A DNA stretch of 32,058 nucleotides from Bremia lactucae (lineage: Eukaryota; Oomycota; Peronosporomycetes; Peronosporales; Peronosporaceae): positions 1,779,872 through 1,811,929 of the forward strand of contig NC_090625.1 in NCBI RefSeq assembly GCF_004359215.1, in the 5' to 3' direction. The position numbers and the translations under genes were made by a program. The stretch's first letter is position 1, and every line of letters begins with the position of its first letter. The notes beneath the pieces were generated by a model, which was given only the letters and a program-made list of their open reading frames with translations, did no database searches and was not told the DNA's origin. Positions 17,931 through 28,470 of the stretch are shown piece by piece.

Positions 17931-18600
17931 CAGTGCATGACAAAGAATTCCTTGCCATGTTATACGCACTAGCTAGGTTTAGGGTCTATCGCTTGGGAGG
18001 TAGACCGCTCATTGCGTATACGGACCATGCGTCTTTACGCTCGGCCGTAAACGGTCCAAACCGCTCTCAAAGAATGGCGAGAGGGTTGTCTTTCTTCACG
18101 GACTATAACTTCCCCGTGAAAATAAACAGGATGACTTAACGTCGTCGCTGATGCTCTTTCGCGCCAACCCGACTTTGAGCCGGGGTGCGCAAGCGGACAG
18201 TGAGCATACGGCCACTGTTGCAACAATAAGTGTTTCGTCGTCAACATTATTTTCCGACATTAGAAAAGCTTTTCAAGAAGATAAGGCTCTTAAAGGGTTG
18301 ATGGATTGCCTTAGAAATCCATCCCAACAATCCTTAAAAGGATTTTAAATAGTTTCTCAACAGATCAAAAGACAACTCGCAATGGGTTACTGTATTACAC
18401 AGCCATTACTGGCGACACACCTCGTGTCGTCATCCCAACCCGTAATGATTTGCGTTTACGCATCATGTATGAGTGTCACGATACACCAATTAGTGGTCAT
18501 CGTGGACATGAGAAGACCTATCTCACGATAAGTTGCGAGTATTACAAGCCGCGCCAGTATGATTTCATCCGCAAGTAGATGCGGAGTTTATTTACCAATG
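17931..18600 (+). pseudogene. Gypsy A RNase H end and integrase N-terminus
   Basis: The frame 17933-18139 has MHDKEFLAMLYALARFRVYR and YTDHASLRSAVNGPNRSQRM, then frameshifts near 18120. ADALSRQPDFE-type text follows in another frame. The linker 18222-18345 ends with a stop in SLKGF. The integrase finger then has GDTPRVVIPTRNDLRLRIMY and ECHDTPISGHRGHEKTY, but the CxxC half is replaced by a stop and unrelated codons. Confidence 0.85.
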
Positions 18601-19790
18601 AAGCCCAGTGCTTCATCCCGTGATCCATTACAACTTCTGCCTGTTCCCGCAGTGTTGCAGTCTTAATCCATGGACCTCGTCTTCGGATTTCCTGACGACG
18701 AACATAAGAACAATGGTGTTCTTGCTTTTGTTGATCGTTTTAGCAAAATGGTACATCTTGCTGAAGTACCGGAGTCGATCACAGCCAAAGGCTGTGCACG
18801 TGTCTTTGTTGACACGATATTTTGACTCTATGGGTGACCCCGCGAACTGGTCTCAGATCGAGAGCCTAGAACCACGGCGGAATTGGCAAACTGTGTTTAA
18901 ATCAATTGGAACACTGTTGAAATGTTAACTTTTGATCATCCTTAAGAAGATGGTCAGACGGAGTGGGCAAACCGTATTCTCGAAGAGATTTCTCGCGGAT
19001 ACGTCTATTCTTTTAAGAGTTGGAACGAGCTCTTGCCGATAATAGAATTTACCATCAACGATTCAGTGCATGCTTCTTCAAGCATACCCCATTTTTGGTA
19101 AATGTCTTACGCCACCCACCTTGTTTGGAGGGAATTCTATTTACGTGGGAAAGAACTCACTCGAGTAAGGACATTTTAGCTCTTGCCGTCACGCATTAGC
19201 GGTAAGGTCAATGCGAGGATACGAATGTTGATTTAATCAACATTGAAGTTGACAAACTCAGTAATACAATAATGATATTACAGACTTTGACAACGATGCT
19301 AAAAGACTCAGCACCGAAAACAATAATATTAATGAGAACGATAATACCCTCAATAATGAGGAGATTAATATCTCCGCAGTGCGAGCCGGTCGCACTGAAA
19401 CAGAAATAAAACCCAGTCAGCAGGTGATTTCCTGTTGGATAGAAAAGCAGTGGCCCGTTTTGTACAGGATTCCATTGCTGATGCGGTAGACCGATAGAAA
19501 TAGAACTCTCACAAAAATGGAAGAGCAAAAATACTTTCATTTAATGTTAATGACCTAGTGGTACTGTCTACTGTAAACCTAAAAAACATGTAGTGACGAA
19601 TGTAGGCAGTAATAAATTACTACCCAGGTCTATCGGCCCGTTTCGTGTACTACATCGCCAAGGCAATGTGTACACGATCGAGCTGCCTCTTAGTATGCGT
19701 ACGCATCCTACGTCTTATGTTCAGCGTCTCCGCCGTACCATCAGTACGAGACTTCTTCCGGTTCCGGATTTCACCGGAACAGTCTAGGGC
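18601..19790 (+). pseudogene. Gypsy A integrase core and C-terminus
   Basis: The core has SMDLVFGFPDDEHKNNGVLA and DRFSKMVHLAEVPESITAKG at 18669-18800. The second Asp segment is shifted (SQIESLEPRR in the open frame). The Glu segment (EDGQTEWANRILEEISRG) is near 18950-19010. After the decayed 19080-19590 stretch, the C-terminal part at 19593-19787 reads TNVGSNKLLPRSIGPFRVLH (GPF motif) and YVQRLRRTISTRLLPVPDF. The last 140 bases are also the 3' end of the antisense ORF on the other strand. Not functional. Confidence 0.86.
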
Positions 19791-21440
19791 ATTCACCAAA
19801 GCTTCATGGTTCCGAGCCAAAGCCGTATCTTCTCGGTACCGACTCTGATTGTCTTGAATCAGACGATCCACTCATTTTTTCTCCAAGGGAATGATCTTCT
19901 GACGAGCTGTCACCATCTCGTTTTGAAGGAACTGATGTGTCCTCTCGTTCGCCAGTTGATCCGTCGCAACCTGCACACAATTTTAATCTACCAACTGGTC
20001 ACGAGAAACATTATTAGCCATCACCGCTAACTCGCGGCGACGGGATCGCTCGTGATCAGAATCCTTTCTCAAAAAATAAAGGGCGTGATCCGAATCATGA
20101 TGTTGATTCGGGTTCGTCAAACGAGGCGAACCCGACCCCCCCCCTCCACATCCATTGACGGATTCGAGTGGTGAGAAGCATTTTCTTGTTGAAAGCTTTT
20201 CGAACCACCCAGAGGTAAATAGAGTTCGAACGAGATATCTCGTTCGTTGGCGAGGGTATCCACCCTCACATGATAGCTAGGAGCCTCGTTCCCAATTGAT
20301 GTTGGACGTTCCAGGTTTCGTCTTGCAGTACGAACAGCCCCATCCTCCTTGACAGAAGGTCCATCGGAGAACGAGCGCTTTCCGCGCTCGTAATAGGATT
20401 GGAGGTTCTCAATCCCTTCACGCATCTCGTAAGAGATGAGCGTTCTCCAATGAAGATCTTTAAGAAATATGCTTTCTTTTGGGGCATGACCTGCACCCTT
20501 AAAACAGCAGGAGCATGGGTCCCCCCACGAGAGGCAAGGAATCCCTGTCTCCTAAGACAAACAGTACAGCTTATATCATGCACCGACTACGGTCTGTTTC
20601 TCGAACCGCTCACGGAAAGCATTTAGCTTGTCAAGCCAGACCTCACGGCCTATTTTTGTACATGCTGTATAAAAGCTGTCGAAGTTTAGCGCAAAGGTTT
20701 GACATCCTTTGTCAGCTTAGAGGAGTACCACCGATGCCGGAAAAGGCATCGGTGAGGAATTTCGTCTCATCCTCACCGGGCATGTGAAACCTGGATGAGT
20801 TGAATAGCGGAATATGACATCGATCGTTGTTCATACAGACCAACGAATGAGGTTTCTCCTAGAGGGCAACCAAGGCCGATTTTCAGGAGCGAACCGCAAC
20901 GTATTGCGATCCCTCTCGTGTTGGCTCATGTTAACGTCAACGTTAACTTAGCCCTTGGAGCGATCTCTAGAATCACTCCCTTCCTGGTGATGCAAACTAT
21001 CACCACCAGCAGCACTCTTCCCCTCGCGACCACTTAATTTTCTGGGTGACGCATGCTAACGTTACCAGAGTGGTCATCGCTCACGGAGTCATCGGATGAT
21101 GACTCCTCACCAAAGAGGTTCGACGAGTCGAATAACCTCGTCATCACCCCTCTAGTTGTCACGTTAGAACCTGAAGGCTTAACGGACTCGGCCCCGGGTG
21201 ATCCAGCGGCCTTTACAGTAGACACTGAGTCCGGCGATGCCGGTGACTTGGTCCACTCACCTACAGTCGGTGTAGCAGATGACTTGTCATCGTCACCTCC
21301 AATGGGAGTAGGTGACGTATTCCCCGCAGTAGACGTATTAGCGTCCATTGATAAATTTCATTACCAACAGCTGCACTGTACCGTGCAGCTGTCAGCTTTG
21401 CGGCCTCACGGGCCACGCGCACAGACTTATTAGTCGCCAT
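19650..21440 (-). pseudogene. Antisense ORF (aORF) of gypsy A, copy 2
   Basis: Unknown protein, about 597 codons. The minus strand starts MATNKSVRVAREAAKLTAAR at 21440. A Thr/Ser/Pro-rich stretch follows, then an acidic Ser block (EESSSDDSVSDDHSG, 21090-21050), FAPENRPWLPSRRNLIRW and EDETKFLTDAF. Next are KLNAFRERFEKQTVVGA, the Cys motif CLSWGDPCSCC near 20500-20540, REGIENLQSYYERGKRSFSD, GNEAPSYHVRVDTLANERDI, a probable coiled coil with DHERSRRRELAVM, and a basic end RNRKKSRTDGTAETLN. It keeps the same order as copy 1. Several stops and frameshifts mean it is dead, but the motifs are conserved. The 3' end overlaps pol on the opposite strand. Function unknown. Confidence 0.78.
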
Positions 21441-21586
21441 GTTGATTTCGGTCAAAATCAATTTATGAAAATAAAATCGGAATTATTGTTAAAATCAACA
21501 TACAAAAATTAAAGGGAAAGACATAATAGTATATCGTTTCACCCTACATCAGTCACTATGGTGACTGTTGGTTAAGTGGTGGTGAG

Positions 21587-22098
21587 TGTAACGGGGTCCC
21601 GTTACACAAGTATTATATCCTATAGGAGGAATAGGAAATAATATTTCCTATGAGAGGAAATAAATGAAGAAGTTTAAAATTATTATCTTTATTAATTTTG
21701 ACTTCAATAGTTCCATTAATACCAAATTTGGTAATATTGATGCAATTAGACATTAGTTCTATTGATTGGTTGATTTAAGTTTAAATCAACCCCGCCAATC
21801 GGTTTAAGACACGATTGTGCGGTGCGCAAGAAGGTGCCATACCTTGTTACTTATTAATATAATAGGTTCAGTAGTAAGTAGAAGATCGTTTCGTAGGAAT
21901 GTGAATAGATTAATACAGTCTTACCTTTTCTCTATTCTAAGGCCTTAGTCTAGACCTTTACTCTGAAGACCCTTAGCTTCTTAAGAAATCGTCCTCGGTA
22001 CCTTTGTGTACGTGAAGCTTCGAGGCACCTATCCTACACTGTAATCAGTGTATGATTAACTAGTACTGGTCAGCACTAGTGAAATGTGCCTTGTTACA
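21587..22098 (+). repeat. 3' LTR of gypsy A copy 2
   Basis: It starts TGTAACGGGG and ends CTTGTTACA, 512 bp, about 100 bp longer than the copy 4 LTR and strongly diverged. Shared text is mainly the ends and TGTGTACGTGAAG. It contains an 11-bp perfect stem, GGTTGATTTAA with TTAAATCAACC across GT (21768-21791). The first 20 bases are almost self-complementary (TGTAACGGG and CCCGTTACA). It is followed directly by aORF copy 3. Confidence 0.72.
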
Positions 22099-22269
22099 CA
22101 AAAAAACCTTGGGAAAACGAGCGCTTCGTGAGCTCGTAAAAGAATTGTAAGCTATCAATCCCTTCGCGCTTCTCAGAAGAGATGCACGTCCTCCAGTGAG
22201 AGTCTCTAAGGGAGTACGCAATTCTAGGGGCATGGGCTTCACCCTAAAGCAGCAGGAGACGCGGGAAGT
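22099..22269 (-). pseudogene. aORF copy 3, C-terminal side of an inversion break
   Basis: On the minus strand it reads SCCFRVKPMPLE, then in a neighbouring frame REGIDSLQFFYELTKRSFSQ. These match CSCCFK and REGIENLQSYYERGKRSFSD of copy 2. It ends at the LTR (22098), and the N-terminal side is found inverted at 23081-23662. Confidence 0.75.
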
Positions 22270-22520
22270 GCGACGTCTTTAGACGTGCTACATGTGAGTG
22301 CTTACTTACTCGCTTTCCTACCGAGCTTAAATATAGCCATGACGGAGGCTATGGACGTTTTCGTTTATTTAATCCAGAAAAGGAGATTTCCTTCCTCTTT
22401 GCCCTCATATGTGTTAACACTGACAGCAAGAGGGCGAGCCTTAGGCTCCGGATCAGGTACAGGATTGTACCGAGTTCCGCTAAGTGATCCTTTGCTGCCC
22501 GATAAGAGAGGATTCATATT
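22270..22520 (-). pseudogene. Gypsy family C gag, N-terminal part, inverted
   Basis: On the minus strand it reads [25 protein letters not shown] with a stop, and then ALTCSTSKDVALP. This is the start of a retrotransposon gag capsid domain as I know it from oomycete gypsy elements. It breaks off at 22270 and resumes on the plus strand at 23663. Upstream on the minus strand (22521-22670) one frame stays open with YKKLRTLYGLDHIDHNLSQA, which may be the gag N-terminus. Confidence 0.7.
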
Positions 22521-23080
22521 AAGTCTTTAGGCCTTGCATCAAGAACATCTGGGCCTGGGAAAGGTTGTGATCTATGTGATCGAGCCCATACAAAGTTCTG
22601 AGCTTCTTATATGCTACTCGTTTCGCTTTGAAAGTTTGGGGAAGATATCCATGCCAGAAGAGGCTAAATTTAATTAATTATCAAGTGTAAATTGCCTGCG
22701 AGTGCTTCCAGGTGTAGCGAAGCTACTTCGCTCCTCTATACTTAAAGAGTCGCTTAGTTCTATAGTCTTAAGAAGTTTAACAACTTCGTAAGTCGTACAA
22801 GCTCGTATAACTTAATGAATCCTAGTTCAAGGGACCAATGGTTCGTAGACCTGAGCGATATCTATGCTTGCGAGTGTGTACATGCGGCTTTGTACTATCA
22901 CAGATCATTGGCAAGCCTTAGTAACGCATTTGACGGTTTTAGATCAAACGGGGAACTGAACTATATTTAATATTACGACCTTACTCTAATTTCATTTAAA
23001 TATAATTTTGGCCTCCAGATCTTTATCTGAGCAATTTTGTCATAAAACGGTGGGTTAAGACGAGAGAGATCAGATATTAA
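22521..23080. other. Unassigned stretch inside the inverted segment
   Basis: No recognisable domain apart from the short minus frame at 22530-22640. If the inversion is undone, this stretch lies between the aORF N-terminus and the family C gag, where a 3' LTR of family A would be expected. I find no TGTAACGGGG end in it. Confidence 0.4.
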
Positions 23081-23662
23081 TCTCCAAGATGTTCCATTCC
23101 TCGGACTATATTGATGAGGAGTCATCTTGTAATGACTCCGATCTAAAGAGCCCCCGTACCGGGAATGCTAAAATGTACCACCAGGAACGAAGGATTGTAA
23201 AGATCACTTCAACAGAATGTTAGTCTGCAACTTAGCATTAACCAAAGGAACGGAGACCGCAATTCGTTGCGGTTCGCTCCCGAAAAGAGTCTTGGTTGCC
23301 TGCAAAGGGCAACTTGGTTCGTTGGTCTGCTATGACCAACGAACGGTATATGACCAACGAGCGGTATAAGATCCCGTCGTCACTCATCCAGACTTCACAG
23401 TTTGGTGACAACAAAAACGAATTCTTCATCGATGCGTTTTTGGCATCGATGTTACACTTGGACGCGTGCTAAGGATGCAACTCCTTTTAGTTTTACGCTT
23501 CGGGAGCATTCATACAGAATGTGCAAATCGTAGGCTGCGAGACCTAGTTTGACAAACTGGTTATGGCATGTGACAGGATTGAAAACAGGTACTTAGTTGG
23601 TGCACCCTATAAGTTGCACCGCTCGTCCAAGTAGGCAGGTTTACCTTGCCTCTCGTGGGGTG
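23081..23662 (+). pseudogene. aORF copy 3, N-terminal side, inverted to the plus strand
   Basis: The plus strand gives DYIDEESSCNDSD (acidic block), SWLPAKGNLVRWSAMTNER, KNEFFIDAFLASMLHL, AFIQNVQIVG, then LVGAPYKLHRSS, a stop, and AGLPCLSWG. Each aligns in order with copies 1 and 2 on the opposite strand. It breaks at CLSWG, exactly where 22269 on the minus strand resumes with the double Cys. Confidence 0.8.
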
Positions 23663-24220
23663 TGATTTGCCAAAACATCATCTGACTAGCATGTTTGTCC
23701 CATCTAATCAGATTTCTCGCACACGATCACGATATTTAGCGGCTCGTCAGGGTAGACCGATCCTAGGAGACTACGCCCAGGAGTTAAGAGCTCTTTTTGC
23801 CGCTATACATCAAGGCCGAGGGCAAGAAGTGGTTAAATTATTCGTTCATAATGGAAGACCTTAATGCGGGGGTTGCCCAAACGGAATTGTACCAATCTCA
23901 TCCCGTTACTTTAGAAGCGGCAATTGCCATGGGGTTACGCGCTGAGTTCGACTTTAAGTCCTCTCGCGTTGGTACGCAGAAATATTGGAAAGCCCGTCGA
24001 GCGCATCAGATTTGTCTATTAGTAAGGAGAAGAAAAGCTGTGGAATAGCATTCAAACATCGTAGATGTTATATGCGAGAAAGCACTAAGCACTTGCGCCC
24101 GGCTTGTCCGTTGCGCAATTCGCGCAAAGCTCGAAGCATCAATCCCACCTTATACCAGAAAGCTGTACGGTGCGGGAAACGCCGAGTGGGGCCGGGCGGT
24201 CTACTGGGGAAGAACTAGGG
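23663..24220 (+). pseudogene. Gypsy family C gag, C-terminal part with zinc knuckle
   Basis: It reads LTSMFVPSNQISRTRSRYLA and ARQGRPILGDYAQELRALFA. After a frameshift it continues FIMEDLNAGVAQTELYQSHP and EAAIAMGLRAEFDFKSSRVG, typical gag capsid text. A knuckle follows, CYMRESTKHLRPAC, whose second Cys is Arg. Gag packages element RNA; this one is broken and missing its first half (22270-22520, inverted). Confidence 0.82.
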
Positions 24221-24348
24221 TCGGTAAACCATTAGGAGGAGAGGATAAACAGGGCTTAGTTACAAAGACCTCTGTGCTTAATGGTATGGGACGTGAATGC
24301 AAGCCCGGCTTGTTTGTCACTAAGTCAACTTTAAGGCTTTGACAAGAC
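24221..24348. other. Short non-coding gap
   Basis: Between the family C gag and the next open frame I see no domain or structured repeat. Confidence 0.4.
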
Positions 24349-24615
24349 ATGGTGAATTTTCGGGTATCCTCTCCACTGGACGAGGATTTGATGCTTCTTC
24401 CTCACGGAGCGGTGGGCAAGCAAACTTTTAGCAAGGAAGCGTTGATTCCCATCCGCATCCAATCAGTGCAGGCGGCGCTCGATAGGAGTGGCGATTTTGC
24501 CCACATAATCGCTGCTGCCTTTCCCGCGATCGTTCAGTTGCAGGCATTAAGCGCTGCTGAACGACGCATTGGGGATTTCGAGGGTCAAGTCTTGCTACTG
24601 ACCTCGGCTTCATGA
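24349..24615 (+). CDS. Hypothetical 88-residue frame, possibly a gag N-terminus
   Basis: ATG at 24349, stop at 24613-24615. I do not recognise it. It has an alpha-helical middle (IQSVQAALDRSGDFAHIIAA, VQLQALSAAERRIGDFEGQV). After its stop a second helical stretch (YERLKLRLDIFKKLMLRNR) remains in another frame to 24700. The helices recall coiled-coil N-termini of gypsy gag proteins, so it may be gag debris. The surroundings are all transposon, so a host gene is unlikely. Confidence 0.3.
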   Translation: MVNFRVSSPLDEDLMLLPHGAVGKQTFSKEALIPIRIQSVQAALDRSGDFAHIIAAAFPAIVQLQALSAAERRIGDFEGQVLLLTSAS

Positions 24616-24679
24616 TGCTCGCGCGAAAAATCGTCAGGGTTACGAACGCTTGAAACTTCGGCTGGACATCTTTAAGAAG

Positions 24680-26052
24680 TTAATGCTGAGGAACCGTATT
24701 ACGCGCGTGGTATCTCTCGCTCTCCGAGTCCGTTACGTTCTCATGGGAAGAGAAGGTCGGAGGCAAGTCTTTCGCCTTCCTCATTTCCCCCATCTGTTTA
24801 ATACTGAACCCATGGTCGGTGTCACCAACAGTCTCCTTAGACTGATGGGAATATGTGACCTCATCTGGGTCCACATACCGTTTGAGACGACCCACGTAAA
24901 AGACGGGGTGCATCTTCATATATGGCGGGAGGGTGAGCCTATAATTTAGGTCTTTGACCTTCTCGACCACAGTAAATGGCCCAATGTAACGTAGCAATAA
25001 TTTTAAGTACCCCCAGGTAGTACAGAAATTGCATTTTTGGGTAGGGAAGCAGTATTTTTAGTACTTTTCACCCACTCTAAAGTGTTCATTACTTTTGCGA
25101 CCATTTCGGTCCGCATATTCTTTTTGCTTGTCCTGTGCGCTTGCCATCGCGTCACGGACTTTTCGTGTGATGGCTAATCGCTCATCCACAAAGCGTTGAG
25201 CCTCGCTCACGCTTTTCGCATCAAACTCGCCTATCATACCGCTGAGAGGTTGGTCATAAGACGCAGTTTATTGACCACTGCTAAACTGGTAGGGTCACTA
25301 GGGAAAGTTTCAGTCGTTGAATGATACCCTCGCGGGTCATCGTCATACTGACGAAACTACGCCCCTCTTTCGTACCGAGCATAGTGAGGGGCCCTCCCCC
25401 ACTAAGACTCGGGCTGCGCACAAATGAGACTGGTGTCCGTAAATATGATACGGTGTCTCACCCGTACCCCGTCCGACCCTTATGATCGGGCGGCATGCCA
25501 AACATGAAGTTTAGACTTACTGACTTTCAACAATCCGTTGGAATCGTAGCAGCTTCAGTGGCGCACTGCTGGACGGTGCAGGCTTAATGCGCTGACACTG
25601 TTCGCAAGAGCGAATATAGTTGGCCACCCATCTATATAGATGTGGCCACCAAAATTCCTCTGACACTCGTAAGAATGTCTTTTCACGGCCCAGATGCCCA
25701 CTAGATGGCGCATCATGGAGCTCGTGAAGGATCATCAGCTTGAGATCTGTGTCATGAGGCACATTGTTTTAACGTTTACAGAAACTAATGTTATGAATTT
25801 TCTGATTCTCAAGGGATCACAAGGTGATAACTGATGCCATGACTGGCCAACGCTGTAGCTAAAGCGGTTTGGCTTAGCTTTCACGTGCGTCGGAAGAGTT
25901 ACTTGTCGTCCACCAAAGTGATTTAACAGCAGGCGACAGTGGTCATCCTGACTGTAGCTCTCTTTTATCTCAGAGGCCAATGAGCTCGTCACGTGGTATG
26001 CCTTCATGGCTGCCAACGTTGACGGCTGAAATTGTGCTTTCGCACTAGACAC
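24680..26052 (-). pseudogene. Gypsy B integrase, core deleted
   Basis: The linker and finger (26052-25517) have SSAKAQFQPSTLAAMKAYHV, HDAPSSGHLGREKTF and YIRSCEQCQRIKPAPSSSAP. A 40-base insertion at 25765-25804 splits the finger upstream of its histidines. The core breaks after KGRTG as in copy 2. The C-terminus, 24997-24680, reads LRYIGPFTVVEKVKDLNYRL and HPVFYVGRLKRYVDPDEV, extending well beyond the GPF motif that ends copy 2. Inactive. Confidence 0.88.
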
Positions 26053-27066
26053 ACTTTCTGGTGTCTTACCTCGAAGTCTGGTCTGCGCGATAAAGCGTCT
26101 GCCAAGACATTCGACTTATCCGGCTTGTATTCAACTTTAATTTAAAGTCAGAGAAGAATGTAAGTCATCTTGCCATTCTAGCCAAGCGATTCGTTTAATT
26201 TATTGCGGTATGCAGTGATGCGTGGTCCGTATAAGCCACAAATGGTTCGGCCCAATAGCTTCACACGAAACTTGACCAGGAGCATGCTTTATTGAAAGTA
26301 GCTATTTGTCATGCACAGGTAATTCAGTTCGGCGGCTTTTAAAGCCGGGACTGATAAGAGATGATGCGGTCAACGCCGTCGTCATCCTTCTGCATGAGCG
26401 CGCTGCCGATTGCAAAATTACTTGCATCGCAGACGACGCTAAAGGGCTTATCCGCGTCTGGCAATGCCAGACCAGTGCCTCTTCAAGAGATTGCTTCACT
26501 GATGAGAAAGCATCATCTTGTTATTTTAACCAAACCCATTCTACGTCCTTTTAAAGGAGGTCAGATAATGATTTAGTTTGCTCAGCATAATTCTTGCAAT
26601 ATTTAAGCAAGTAATTAGCGAGCCCAAGGAATTGGCACAAATCCTTCACATGTCGTGGAATTGGCCATTCTTTTACCGATTTTACCTTGTCTGGGTCTGC
26701 TCGGGCACCATGTGTACCTACGATGCAGCCCAGCACAGGTATCTCGGAGACTCCTATGACGCACTTGAAAGTTTCCGTTCAATGGGGGGGGCCTCCAGAG
26801 TCTGTAACACAGCGTCTAAATGACGCTTGTGCGACTCATTTTCGCTCCCCGCCCTCGGCCCTACAATGCACAAATACATCGTCGAAGTAGTCGGTGCGTA
26901 GGCACGGTGCTGACGCATCACGTAAGCCAGCACTCGGTTGAATGTCGCCGGTGCGTTTTTTTAACCTTAGGCCTTGACAAGCAACTTTTAAAGCATACCA
27001 CTTGGGGTGCTCACTGCCATATTTGGCTTCATCGGACTCTTATGAGTACCTGATAGTAGCCATCTT
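26053..27066 (-). pseudogene. Gypsy B RNase H and RT palm/thumb
   Basis: RNase H: ALVWHCQTRISPLASSAMQV is a shifted reading of the DAS region (26499-26302). RT connection at 26736-26551: MLGCIVGTHGARADPDKVKS and LCQFLGLANYLLKYCKNYAE. The catalytic box DYFDDVFVHCRAEGGE is intact with YFDD at 26889-26878, in a frame that stops soon after. ESHKRHLDAVLQTLEA follows. RT copies RNA to DNA. The box survives but the frame does not. Confidence 0.85.
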
Positions 27067-27627
27067 TTAATATAACGCGGAAAAGATAGTTGACTTTCCC
27101 ATGGCGTTCAACAAAACATCGTTCCGCGGGATTGGCGATATGGTCGCCGTGTTCAGCTTATTGTAATCATGAACCACGCGCCATCCACCTGTGGTTTTTC
27201 GCACACGAAAGGTCGGGCTGCAGTGAGACGATTTGCTCCCACGCACATGTCCCGCCTTGGCTCGCTTGTCGAAGAACTCATCGACATAATCGACTTGTTC
27301 TTTCGGCAACGGCCATTGCCTGGTCACACAATACTTGGTGCCAGGTTCGAGGTCTATTTCGTGCCCGATGCCCCTATCTGCTGGTAGGCGGCTCGGCACT
27401 TATTCTGGGATCACATCGCGATGTTTTCACAGAACCTCAAAGAACGGACTGTCTCTCAAGGCATTCCAACCTTGAGCAGCGGACTGTTTATTTTTGTCCG
27501 TTTCTTGGACGCTCTCGTCCATTGTGGACGACGAGCAACAGTCCACTAAGTTTACTTCTGGGACTGGTGTGACTATTTCGTGGATCTTTCCTTCCTTTAG
27601 TTCGGCAAGGAACAGATCCCACGACAT
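27067..27627 (-). pseudogene. Gypsy B RT N-terminus and preceding linker
   Basis: 27399-27067 reads LPADRGIGHEIDLEPGTKYC, VTRQWPLPKEQVDYVDEFF, SSHCSPTFRVRKTTGGWRVV and HDYNKLNTATISPIPRNDVL, the RT finger region. The upstream frame 27627-27427 (MSWDLFLAELKEGKIHEIV and SSSTMDESVQETDKNK) is the linker between protease and RT. Confidence 0.88.
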
Positions 27628-28470
27628 ATCCGGGAGATTTAGATCTCCTTGGGAGATTTCGAGACTTGCCGGAGCACCTCTACTGGGGACGCCTCCGCAA
27701 TTTCGTCTTTGACAGCCTCGAACATCTCGTTCGAAGGCCTGTCCTCTTTATCAGGAACTGATCCAAAGGTCACTCGTTTAGACGTGCGTTTGATCGTCCA
27801 AATTTGTCGAGTACTCGTTCTTCGAGTTACTACGACTTTTGACTGGGAAGCGGTTGCCGTTGCTCTCCTGGATGACGCTCACATCTAAACGCGCTCTAGG
27901 CAGTGTGCCGGCTCATGCGACGCTTAATTTCCTGTCAGGCCGCTGTCTACTGCCGCAGGCTTTCGGCTCTGTGCAAGACTATAGGACACATGACTACTTG
28001 TCATTGCCCTTTTCACTACCCCAGTCTCCACGAGCTGGGTGGGAATTGGTGACGTTTGACATCCCGTCAACGCACCCTCAACTGTGTTTGACACGACATC
28101 AGTTGAATACGCCTCTCGGAGGAGCACATTTTTTTTCAGTGTCCTGCGTAGAGTTTACAACTGTGCGTGTACGCCAGTCTATCCATGGTTGGTATATTGC
28201 CAACCATGGCATGCCTAGGATGAGGTCGTACGGACTCTCCATACCTAGCACTGTGAACTTAAGTTTACAAGAGAAGCTGCTAAAGCTAAAGGCGAGTTCT
28301 ACCTCAACTCCCTCAGACTTAACAAGCGCGCCGTTCGCTGGTCATAGCCTCTTACTTGAGCGCTATAGACCAGCAGGGTTGAGTTCCGAAATTTCGAGAC
28401 CTCAGGGACTATGCTACCCATTTGTTCGACAACTCTGAACTTAGGGTAGCTTCAGAGTCCGCGTCAGTAG
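27628..28470 (-). pseudogene. Gypsy B aspartic protease
   Basis: The active-site motif is DADSEATL with codons at 28459-28445: D-S-E where D-S-G is required. Downstream reads VEVELAFSFSSFSCKLKFTV and MESPYDLILGMPWLAIYQPW, the flap and the conserved DLILGMPWL block. The codons of MPWLAIYQPW also form a 10-bp perfect stem (28183-28209). The rest to 27628 is shifted. Inactive. Confidence 0.83.

Larger units (their letters stand above)
15080..22098 (+). mobile_element. Ty3/gypsy family A, copy 2 (gag C-terminus to 3' LTR)
   Basis: About 7 kb collinear with copies 1 and 4: gag C-terminus, protease, RT, RNase H, integrase, antisense ORF, 3' LTR. The 5' LTR and most of gag are lost at 15080, where copia family 2 begins. 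Stops and frameshifts occur in every domain. It allows comparison with copy 4 (gag/protease) and copy 1 (pol/aORF). Confidence 0.9.

Noticed and set aside
22285..22530. 81-codon plus-strand frame in the inverted segment
   Set aside because: The opposite strand reads as gypsy gag ([20 protein letters not shown]), which fixes the coding strand.
27839..28438. 199-codon plus-strand frame
   Set aside because: It is the complement of the gypsy B protease and upstream linker, which carry conserved motifs on the minus strand.
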